The translations under genes were made by a program, and so were the position numbers. From assembly GCA_964407525.1 (NCBI GenBank), contig CAYOWC010000133.1, positions 1-12,391 of the forward strand: DNA of 12,391 nt, read 5' to 3'. This DNA is from DUZB01 sp964407525 (GTDB lineage Bacteria > Desulfobacterota > DSM-4660 > Desulfatiglandales > Desulfatiglandaceae). The notes under the pieces were generated by a model. It did not search any database. It was not told the origin of the DNA and saw only the letters and a program-made list of their open reading frames with translations. This document shows positions 1 through 7,185 of the stretch, one piece after another (within the stretch, counting starts at the first letter, position 1; the number at the start of each line of letters is the position of its first letter).

Positions 1-57
1 CGTGCTTATTTTCCAACTCAACAACTCGACCACTTAACTATTTGACGAGGTCTGTCA

Positions 58-3000
58 TTAGGTCCCTTCTATCATTCCCATAATCTGGGAAGTCTCAAAT
101 CCTTTCAGGTGGAGGGCCCCGGAACGGCAGGAGGCCACGCAAAGACCGCATCCTTTGCATAGGGTTGACTGGATTGCGGCCTTGCCGGTCTTTTCATCAA
201 TTCTCGGAGCCGAATAGGGGCAGATGGCGATGCACACACCGCAACAACTGCAAAAATTTGGATCAACCTGGGCTACTGTACCGCTGACAGCAATTCTCTT
301 TGCGGCCAGAAGCGTCACAGCCCGTGCCGATGCCGCCTGGGCCTGGGCGATGCTTTCCTCAATCGGTTTAGGGGAATGTGCAAGGCCGCATACAAAAACA
401 CCATCTGTGGCAAAATCAACCGGGCGGAGTTTTACGTGGGCTTCTGCAAAGAAACCGTCTTCGTTCTGTGAGACTTTGTAGAAACGGGAGAGTGGATTCT
501 TCTTTTCAGGGACGATAGCCGAAGCAAGGATAAGAAGATCCGACTGGATGACCATTTCTTTTCTTAAAACCAGATCAGTGAATTGGATTTCAACCCCTTT
601 ACCTTGCTCTTTCATGTCCAGACCTTTTTCGAACTGGTAACGGAGGAAGGTAATTCCTTTCATCCGGGCTTCCCTGTACAGGTCTTCCCTGAGCCCGTAA
701 GGCCGCATGTCCCTATAGAGGACGTAGATCCTTATACCGGGATCTCTTTTTTTGAGCTCAAGGGCTGATTTGATGCTCTGGGTGCAGCATACTTTTGAAC
801 AGTAGGGGCGCTCCGGTATTCGCGACCCGTGACACTGGAGAAAGACGGCCGTTCGCATCCCGTCCAACCGGGGATTTTTTTCCAGCAGCATCTTCTGGAA
901 GGCAAGCCCTGTTGTGACTGCCGGGGAATCTTCCATGAAGGGGTCTTCCGGAACGTGTTCGGATGCACCGGTGGCCATAATGGTCACCCCATGTTCCAAT
1001 ATCCGGCTCTCCCTTCCCTGTTTTATCATGGTCTTGAAATCACCTACAAAACCTTCTACTTCCCTGATTTCTGCTTCGAGATAGACGTTGATCTTCTCAT
1101 CTTCTTCGATCTTCTTGATGAGGTCCTGAAGGTACGACTGGATATCTTCTCCACGCCAGGTTTCATGAAGAGAAAGGGCATTTCCCCCTAGCTCTTTATT
1201 ACGCTCCACGAGGTATGTCTGGTAACCCTGTTCAGAAAGATTCCGAGCAGTCTCCATACCGGCTACGCCTCCTCCTATGACGAGGGCATTCTGATTTATA
1301 TTGAGCACAGGTTCCGGCAATGGTTCCAGTAAGCCGGCTTTGGTCACTGCCATTCGCACCAGATCCTTTGCCTTGAGTGTGGCGGATTCAGGAGTGTCTT
1401 TGTGTACCCACGAGCACTGGTTCCGAATGTTCACCATCTCAAAGAGGTATTTGTTGAGTCCCGCATTGATGAGCGTTTCCTGGAAAAGGGGTTCGTGGGT
1501 CTTGGGAGTGCAGGCTGCCACCACTACCCTGTTAAGTCCCTGTTCCTGGATGACGCTTGACATCTTATCCTGGGTGTCCTGGGAGCAGCTGAACATATTG
1601 TCCTCAACGAAAACAACGCCAGGCAGCCCTTTTGCAAAGTCTACTACCGCCGGGACATCCACTATTCCGGCAATGTTGGTCCCACAGCGGCAGACAAAGA
1701 CACCTACGCGAACCGCGTCCCCTATGATATTGCGCTGTTTGGGCGTTTCCTCAACCTTGGTTTTGGACCAACGGGATTCAGCAAGAAGGCTGCCCGCGAC
1801 CCCGGCTGCTGCGCTGGAATCCACTACGGAAGTGGGAATGTCTTTGGGGCCCTGACAGGCGCCGCAAACGAAAATACCGGGTCTCGATGTCTTCACTGGA
1901 TTGAAGCTTCCTGTGCTGACAAAATGGTAGTGGTCCAGCTTTATTCCCAGCCTTTCTGCCAGTTCCCGGCCCTGTGCGGTTGCTCCGAGGCCTACGGAGA
2001 GAACCACTATATCAAACGGTTCTTCTACCCTGCGTCCCTGTTCGTCCACGTAACGGATCAGGCTCATTCCGGTTTCTTTGTCAGGCTCGATGTTGGTGAC
2101 TTTCGATTTTATGAAACGAACCCCCTGTTCGTCCTTGGCACGATTGTAATACCTTTCAAAATCCTTTCCATTCGTGCGGATATCAATATAGAAAACGGCC
2201 GCATCCAGATCTCCGCCGGCATGCTCCTTGGCAAGCATGGCCTCCTTGACTGCGTAGGTGCAACACACCCCGGAACAGTAGCCTTTCCCGTCCAGATGCT
2301 CGTCCCGGGAACCGATGCACTGCAACCAGGCAATTTTTTTCGGTTCTTTTTTGTCCGATGGACGGACCATGTGCCCGCCGTAAGGCCCGGACGCGGAAAG
2401 AATTCTCTCGAACTCCAGACTGGTCACCACATTGGGGTTTTTTCGATAACCGTAGGTGTCGTGCTCTGCAGGATCGTAGGTTTCGCTACCACCTGCTACA
2501 ATAATCGCACCCACCTGCAGTTGCAGTTGCTTTTCTTTATCATCGTAATTGATGGCCCCGGTGGGACAGATTTTTTCGCAGTTACCGCACTTGCCTTTTG
2601 TCAGTTTGATACAATACTCCGGATCAATGGCATATTTCAGAGGGACGGCCTGTGCGTATTTTACATAAATGGCCTTTCTTTTTCCCATGCCGCTGTCGTA
2701 TTCGTCTGGAATTTTTTTCGGGCATTTTTCAGCGCAGGCACCGCAGGCAATGCATTTGTCCATGTCCACATATCGAGGGTGCTGGATCAGGGTGATCTCA
2801 AAATTGCCTTCCTCGCCGGATATGGCGCTTACCTCAGACAGGGTATGTAACTCAATATTGATGTGCCGGCCGACCTCGACCAGTTTCGGAGAGATAATTC
2901 ACATGGCACAGTCGTTGGTTGGAAAAGTTTTATCCAGCTGGGACATCATGCCCCCGATTGAACTGGATTTCTCTACAAGATAAACGTAATATCCTGAATT

Positions 3001-3078
3001 TGCCACATCCAGGGCGGCCTGCATCCCCGTGATGCCACTTCCCACAACCAGGACGGAGCCCAGTTTTTCTGTCGACAT
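58..3078 (-). CDS. hdrA: Long, duplicated heterodisulfide reductase subunit A-like flavoprotein containing selenocysteine (Sec60)
   Basis: This is a cytoplasmic FAD/iron-sulfur subunit that would carry electrons, and possibly bifurcate them, within an Hdr complex. Read from the ATG at 3078, the frame runs 1006 residues if the TGA at codon 60 (2901-2899) is decoded as selenocysteine. The N-terminus has a dinucleotide-binding GSGITG (13-18). The TGA sits in the conserved HdrA stretch N-D-C-A-M-[C]-I-x-S-P-K-L-V-E-V, where relatives have Cys. Ferredoxin motifs follow at C109/112/115/119 and C156/164/167/171, then an FAD/thioredoxin-reductase-like half with QCIGSR and YCSGVCCT (254-274). An HdrA-type CRCG (463-466) comes next, then a second nucleotide fold GGGVAG (602-607) with its own QCHGSR and YCSKVCCT copy. 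Two ferredoxin motifs close the protein (about 943-985). At about 1000 residues it exceeds classical HdrA (about 650) and looks like a fused tandem HdrA. A Shine-Dalgarno AGGAG overlaps the hdrB stop, and only 3 nt separate the genes. A start at the GTG at 2769 is possible by ORF rules but would delete the first flavin-binding segment. Confidence 0.93.
2866..2901 (-). promoter_or_regulatory. Selenocysteine UGA codon (2901-2899) with bacterial SECIS-like hairpin
   Basis: The in-frame TGA is followed on the mRNA by a hairpin at 2883-2866. Its arms CUGGUC and GGCCGG form six pairs, two of them G-U, around the six-base loop GAGGUC. The loop begins 22 nt after the UGA. Bacterial SECIS elements lie inside the coding sequence just downstream of the UGA, with the apical loop about 16-37 nt away and a G among its first two bases, and this element satisfies those rules. 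The GGUC in the loop recalls the AGGUCU loop of E. coli fdhF. A competing hairpin at 2889-2870 (CCGA/UCGG outer stem) is also possible. selA, selB and selC are not in the window, so decoding is inferred. Confidence 0.8.
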
Positions 3079-3081
3079 AAC

Positions 3082-3957
3082 CTACTCCTGTTTCAAAAAC
3101 GATCTGATGGCATCGTTTCCAATTTGATTCATTTTCAAACCCAAGTCCGCCTCATCGATTCCCATGCACAAACCTAACAATTGGGGATAAAGAATCGATG
3201 GAAGAGCTTTTTCCCCGCCCTGTTCGGAGGCCAATCTGTTCTGGACCTGGTCGAACTGCAACTGGCAATAGGGGCAGGCGGTGCAGAGGTAATCCGCACC
3301 CGCCTCAAGACCGCTATGGATTTTCTTTCTGGTAAGGTCCATGGAAATCCGGTCGTCTATTCCCAGTAAAGGAGCCCCGCAACAATTCAGCTTCTCATGC
3401 CATTCCACGCTGTTGGCGCCGGTTGCTTTGACCAGTTCATCAAAGAGAGACGGCGCCACCGGGTCATCGAAGCCGGTTATTGTGCTCGGCCGGAGGGCAT
3501 GACAGCCGTAATGGGTGGCTATCTTGAGGCCTTTGGCTTGTGCGGTGACCTCTTTTTTCAAGGCATCCAATCCCACGTCGTGGTATAAAACCGAAAGCAG
3601 GTGTTTTACCTCTACGTTGCCCTGATAGGAAAGGCCCTGCTTTTTCAGCAGGTCGTTGATTTCCCCTTTCAGCGTCTCATCATTTTTCAACCTGTGCTGT
3701 GTTTCTTTAAAAGTCCCGAAACCGCATTTGCAAAGCGCAAGGATATCGTACCCATCCCTTTCGGCCAGGGCAAGGTTCCCTGCTGCTGAAAGCAGGAAAG
3801 CCTTCTGATCCACGTTGCGAAGTGGATATCCGCAACAGTTAAATTCGGGACAATCAATGATTTTCACACCCAGTCGGGCCAGTACGGCCCGAGAAGAACT
3901 CTCATATTGTGGGAGTCTGGCAGGGATATTGCAACCTAAGAAAAAAGCATATTCCAT
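3082..3957 (-). CDS. hdrB: Heterodisulfide reductase subunit B-like protein (two CCG domains)
   Basis: This 291-residue protein is the HdrB-type thiol/disulfide subunit. HdrB carries two non-cubane 4Fe-4S clusters in CCG domains and is where disulfide chemistry occurs in the family. The N-terminal FLGCNIP (C9), CPEFNCCGYP (C41, C42) and LALCKCGFG (C76, C78) make the first CCG domain. HYGCH, LNCCGAP and CTACPYC make the second. The usual CxxC that closes domain 1 reads C-K-C-G here, so the second expected Cys (residue 79) is Gly and the adjacent Cys78 may substitute. Domain 2 looks complete. There is no signal peptide or membrane segment, so it should be cytoplasmic. The gene lies between the HdrE/HdrC fusion (63-nt gap) and hdrA (3-nt gap), in one transcription unit. 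The ATG at 3957 has only a weak Shine-Dalgarno. Confidence 0.92.
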   Translation of the reverse strand: MEYAFFLGCNIPARLPQYESSSRAVLARLGVKIIDCPEFNCCGYPLRNVDQKAFLLSAAGNLALAERDGYDILALCKCGFGTFKETQHRLKNDETLKGEINDLLKKQGLSYQGNVEVKHLLSVLYHDVGLDALKKEVTAQAKGLKIATHYGCHALRPSTITGFDDPVAPSLFDELVKATGANSVEWHEKLNCCGAPLLGIDDRISMDLTRKKIHSGLEAGADYLCTACPYCQLQFDQVQNRLASEQGGEKALPSILYPQLLGLCMGIDEADLGLKMNQIGNDAIRSFLKQE

Positions 3958-3994
3958 ATGTTTGTCTCAACCGCTTGGTATTGAATGTTAAGTA

Positions 3995-4020
3995 TTACAA
4001 TCGTTGACGATTTATCGTAA
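3995..4020 (-). other. Small intercistronic hairpin just after the HdrE/HdrC-fusion stop codon
   Basis: Immediately after the TAA at 4023-4021 the transcript can form a seven-pair stem, UUACGAU with AUUGUAA (one G-U), around a 12-nt loop. No U-tract follows, so it is not an intrinsic terminator. It could be an mRNA processing or stability element between the first two Hdr genes, or chance in an AT-rich spacer. Confidence 0.3.
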
Positions 4021-5799
4021 TTATGCAGCTTTCCGTTGGGATTCTTCGCCACCAGGCCCTTTCAAAGGGCCTTTGATGGCTATGTTTTTCAGATTGTAGA
4101 GGATGTCTGTCACCGCCACTTTCTGAGGGCAGTGTTCCTGGCACTGGTAACAGGTTGTACACGCCCAGAGCATCCCTGACGCAAGGACTTGATCGAACAG
4201 CCCCAACCCGAGGCTGAACATGATCTGGTGGGGCAATAGTCCCAATTTCGTCTGAGGGTCTTCAAAATTAGTGACCACCGGGCAGACCGTGGTACAGTTC
4301 TGGCAACCGAAGCAGGCATGAAAGCTGTCGGCGTCATGGGGAAAATCTATTCCTGTTCCGGAGGTTCCGCCGAGAGTGATAGGGCTGTCCTCTGTCTCTG
4401 AGGAAGACTTCCATTTTTCAACCACGGAGCGTTTTGCCGCCGCCAGAGACTTTTCGTAGATATCGAGGGGTATCTTTTCTCGATTCAGACCCCTTACGAA
4501 AGAATACGTCGACAGCAGCAATGGTTGGCCTTCGGCTTGAGCTTCTATAAGATCTTCCCGCACATTCAGCCACAGGTCCCGCAGATTGATGCCGGATGGG
4601 CACACGACCGTGCAGCGGTCGCAGTTGGTGCAGATGATGATTCCATCCCGAACGGCTTTCTTCTCGGAGTTGGAGACCTTTTTCCCGGCGGCCAGCTGTT
4701 TAAGAAGCTGCAACCTCTCGGAAGGAAGAATATAGTCATTGCCCAGTGCTTCGAAGGCAGGCGCGGACGAACACCGAAGGCTGCATGTGCCGCACCGTGC
4801 GCAGGCGTCCAGTTCCAGCATCTGCCTCGTGGCAATATTGGCCGACAGGGAACGATCCTTGTCCATAACCGCATTGGCCATAAGGCTTAAAGGGGTTGCA
4901 ATGATGTGAAACATTTTGCTGAAAGGAAGGTAGGCCAAACCGAAAAAACAAGCGAGGATATGGATGGTCCAGAGAATGTTCACCGCGTCCAGATCGTCCA
5001 GGAAATTCGCCATGGGACGCATAGCCAGGGATAGACCATAACCAATAAAGGCGGATTCGGAAGCTGAATGACAACTCTGGCAGCTCATTTCGTGAAGTTC
5101 CAGCCCTTTTTCCAGCAAATCGGTTTCAAAGGGCCCCTGCATTTGTGGAGAAAAGACTCCTAACTCCTGCACCCAATAGGCCTCGAGGGCCTGTAGCTCC
5201 TCGGTGTCATCCGTATCGGCATACTCCTGTACCATGCGATTGAAATCGCCGTACGACAGGATTTTGGCCCCTTCAAGAAGAAATCCGGAAAGGATGATTA
5301 TGGCTACAAGGATTAATATATAACGATCCACGGCCGTGGTTCGCAGGCGGGGAACTTTTGCTTCCCGCCGACGAAAAATGGCCATGATCACGCCTGCAAT
5401 TACCATCAGGCCGAAAATATTGCGAAGGAAAAAATAGGGATTGACCGTGGACGCATATTCTTCAAAAAAGACAACGCTGGTCCAGTTTTCAAGGGCATGC
5501 ATCGAGAGGAGAAGCATGAAACCCCAGAAAATCATCATGTGCATGATCCAGCGATAAACGTTTTCCTTCAGTATTCGCCGCTGAAAGATTACATCCAGCA
5601 GGAGAGCTTTGAGCAGGATCAGGATCCGACTGCTGAAGACTACACCAAAAATGCCTTGAAGAGCCTTTCCAAACCGTTGCCCAGTCCCAAAAGTGAGTTG
5701 GGATTTGATGATTTGGCGTGAGAACCAGGTGGTCAATTTGAAAATAAGACCGATGCAGAAGACTGAAAGAGATCCGTATAGAAGCAGATCAAAGAACAT
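4021..5799 (-). CDS. HdrE-like cytochrome b / HdrC-like Fe-S fusion with heme-c insert
   Basis: This protein should tie the cytoplasmic Hdr subunits to the membrane and exchange electrons with quinone or a periplasmic cytochrome. I start it at the ATG at 5799 because GAGG lies 9 nt upstream; an in-frame TTG at 5814 would add five residues. In 592-residue numbering, several hydrophobic helices fill about 1-180 and 275-300, as in NarI/HdrE cytochromes b. H87, H101, H280 and H298 are candidate heme-b ligands. Between the fifth and last helices is a loop of about 90 residues with CQSCH (240-244), a covalent heme-c site that must face the periplasm to be matured. The C-terminal half has two HdrC-like double-cluster modules: C333/336/339/343 with C390/393/396/400, then C496/499/502/506 with C547/550/553/557. 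The layout resembles QmoC in combining HdrC and HdrE parts, but the order is reversed and the Fe-S module doubled. Its partners hdrB and hdrA follow directly. Confidence 0.9.
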   Translation of the reverse strand: MFFDLLLYGSLSVFCIGLIFKLTTWFSRQIIKSQLTFGTGQRFGKALQGIFGVVFSSRILILLKALLLDVIFQRRILKENVYRWIMHMMIFWGFMLLLSMHALENWTSVVFFEEYASTVNPYFFLRNIFGLMVIAGVIMAIFRRREAKVPRLRTTAVDRYILILVAIIILSGFLLEGAKILSYGDFNRMVQEYADTDDTEELQALEAYWVQELGVFSPQMQGPFETDLLEKGLELHEMSCQSCHSASESAFIGYGLSLAMRPMANFLDDLDAVNILWTIHILACFFGLAYLPFSKMFHIIATPLSLMANAVMDKDRSLSANIATRQMLELDACARCGTCSLRCSSAPAFEALGNDYILPSERLQLLKQLAAGKKVSNSEKKAVRDGIIICTNCDRCTVVCPSGINLRDLWLNVREDLIEAQAEGQPLLLSTYSFVRGLNREKIPLDIYEKSLAAAKRSVVEKWKSSSETEDSPITLGGTSGTGIDFPHDADSFHACFGCQNCTTVCPVVTNFEDPQTKLGLLPHQIMFSLGLGLFDQVLASGMLWACTTCYQCQEHCPQKVAVTDILYNLKNIAIKGPLKGPGGEESQRKAA

Positions 5800-6305
5800 G
5801 AATGGGTACCTCAATTATCCGGTTGATAAATCTTGACGCTAAAAACAGGTTCAGGAAGCGAGTACTTTTCCTGGAAACGAGTCCAGGGGGAATGCAGAAG
5901 TAAGCCCCATCTTCCCGCTTTTCAAAAGAATTATATTGAGACAGAAACTTACTGAACGATCTTCCTATCCGTTCTTGCCACACGAAGACCGGTGAAGTTG
6001 TACCAAGGGCGCGGGACGCAAGCTGACAATTGCAACAAAACAATCGTCCATGGCAGTTTGCTCGTCACCCACGAGGGACCTGTTTCCATCTGGGTTGAGA
6101 TCGTTTTGCCGACCGAGATGGCAAAGGGGGTTGACACAAACTAATACAGCTTTTATGGTGTTTCTGAGTGGCGTCTTTCGTGAGAATGATTCCTATAACA
6201 GAGGATGTTTTTTTGTCAAGAGAAAAATTTCACAAATACATGTTTCATGACAGATTTTTGAATTAGAATTCTACGAACATGTGTGTCCCATACCCATATC
6301 CGGTA
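5800..6305. other. About 500-nt region without a convincing gene, upstream of the Hdr operon
   Basis: No frame here gives a credible protein. The short open stretches at 5789-6043 and 5949-6137 (minus) and 6050-6250 (plus) lack a recognisable family pattern and good ribosome-binding sites, and they overlap one another. The region holds a sigma-70-like minus-strand promoter (6192-6219), a weaker plus-strand match with no gene to serve, and palindromic bits near 6240-6285 (TAGAATTCTA and CATG-N3-CATG). It is best read as a long 5' leader or regulatory region for the Hdr genes, possibly with decayed coding sequence. Confidence 0.5.
6192..6219 (-). promoter_or_regulatory. Candidate sigma-70-type promoter for the Hdr operon
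   Basis: On the minus strand a perfect TTGACA (-35, 6219-6214) is followed after 16 bases by TATAGG (-10, 6197-6192, four of six consensus bases). It points at the HdrE/HdrC fusion gene, whose ATG is about 390 nt downstream, leaving a long untranslated leader. The match is by eye only. Confidence 0.4.
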
Positions 6306-6899
6306 TCAACCATCCTGTTTTTTCAATAATGCCAGGGCGACTTGCGATGAGATAATATAATACAAGTTTCCCTTACTTGCTTTCCGGGTGTTTTTTTCCA
6401 TAATCCCCTGGCTACTGTTTAGCTTAATGGTAGCAATAATATTCAGCTCTTCATCGGCTTTCCGGAGGTTCTTATATTGTTCTCTCGTGAGTTTGCCCTT
6501 TGGGCTATACGCCCAATAAATGATTTTGTCGTGTGCCATCACCGTAGGATCGCCGAAATCGAGGAAAAGAGCACTTACAAGTTTTTGAACCTTTTCCGGT
6601 GAGGCATTTTCATATTGTTCATACAGGATGATTACCCGGTCTGTGGTCTTTTCGGCGACCACGGCCATACCCTGATCCTTGAATTTATACGTCCAGGGAG
6701 TTGAATCTCTCACGGCATGCTTGCTGGCCATCTCTTTCTGTTTATTCGTGAGCGCTTTTCCCAGAACATAATTTCCTCGCGAGATGTTCAGGGTTTCCAC
6801 CTGTGACAGGGTATCGGAAAATTCATCAGAAAATGCTGATGATCCGGTGAACAGCAGGGCGAAAAACAGGATTATCCCTGGGTATATGATGTGTGCCAT
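6306..6899 (-). CDS. Secreted or lipid-free exported protein of unknown function
   Basis: I do not recognise this 197-residue protein. Residues 5-22 are hydrophobic and end in a plausible signal-peptidase site (G-S-S-A-F-S), so export to the periplasm is likely, although the n-region lacks a strong positive charge. The mature part is mixed alpha/beta in composition and lysine-rich. It has no cysteine, so it carries no heme c or Fe-S motif. The ATG at 6899 follows AAGGA at a 9-nt spacing, and a stop codon lies in frame just upstream, so the start cannot move out. It lies downstream of the octaheme cytochrome gene on the same strand, but a strong terminator and a MITE-like element intervene, so co-transcription is uncertain. 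A role as an accessory factor of either neighbouring redox complex is only a guess. Confidence 0.75.
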   Translation of the reverse strand: MAHIIYPGIILFFALLFTGSSAFSDEFSDTLSQVETLNISRGNYVLGKALTNKQKEMASKHAVRDSTPWTYKFKDQGMAVVAEKTTDRVIILYEQYENASPEKVQKLVSALFLDFGDPTVMAHDKIIYWAYSPKGKLTREQYKNLRKADEELNIIATIKLNSSQGIMEKNTRKASKGNLYYIISSQVALALLKKQDG

Positions 6900-6911
6900 A
6901 GGTACGAATCC

Positions 6912-7117
6912 TTAGGCACTTGGCCAAAATAAATTAAGCACCTGACATCATCTATTCAGCTCATCTTCGGAGTCTCGTAAGCTTGCTTACCTGCCGTTCC
7001 TCAATCAAAAGGTCCTCAAAATAGAAACACTATTCTTGTGGCCTTTCGTTTTCGGATCGACCAGATCTAACCCGAATAGGTGCCATCTTGTTCAATTTAT
7101 TTTGGACGAGTGCCTTA
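6912..7117. mobile_element. MITE-like element with 21-bp terminal inverted repeats and TTA flanks
   Basis: The 21 bases at 6915-6935 (starting GGCACTTGGCC) are the reverse complement of 7094-7114 with two mismatches, and both share CCAAAATAAATT. TTA directly flanks each end (6912-6914 and 7115-7117), as a 3-bp target duplication would. The similarity continues inward with gaps (CATCTATTC against CACCTATTC), and the centre (about 7008-7047) can fold into a further hairpin with arms ending AATAG and CTATT. The 200-bp interior has no gene. This is the anatomy of a miniature inverted-repeat transposable element. A conserved structured leader of the downstream gene is the alternative. The right end touches the U-tract of the terminator. 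Confidence 0.6.
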
Positions 7118-7159
7118 AAAAAATGCCCCGATCGTCCTGCATTTCAGTTGATCGGGGCA
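7117..7159 (-). terminator. Strong Rho-independent terminator after the octaheme cytochrome gene
   Basis: A perfect ten-base stem, TGCCCCGATC (7124-7133) and GATCGGGGCA (7150-7159), encloses a 16-nt loop. On the minus strand it is followed by seven T residues (7123-7117). It begins 27 nt after the octaheme stop codon. The plus strand has no T-tract after the stem, so it acts in one direction only. Confidence 0.93.
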
Positions 7160-7185
7160 TGAAAGGCCCCAAATAGTATCTCGTT

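Noticed and set aside
1..57. Possible start of another gene after hdrA
   Set aside because: An ATG overlapping the hdrA stop gives only five codons, and the remaining bases are too few to judge a frame running out of the window.
58..2769. hdrA as a truncated gene or pseudogene starting at the GTG at 2769
   Set aside because: The upstream 103 codons are clean HdrA sequence apart from one TGA at a conserved Cys site, with a real start and a SECIS-like hairpin.
1924..2850. Plus-strand open frame of 308 codons
   Set aside because: It is antisense to hdrA, has no family features, and the opposite strand holds all the conserved Cys and FAD motifs.
5789..6137. Two minus-strand frames (84 and 62 codons) upstream of the Hdr operon as small genes
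   Set aside because: They overlap one another in different frames, begin at TTG/GTG without a good ribosome-binding site, and show no recognisable composition or motif.
6131..6159. Plus-strand TTGACA-N17-TATGGT promoter-like match
   Set aside because: No plus-strand gene follows it; the 66-codon frame at 6050-6250 begins upstream of it and looks non-coding.
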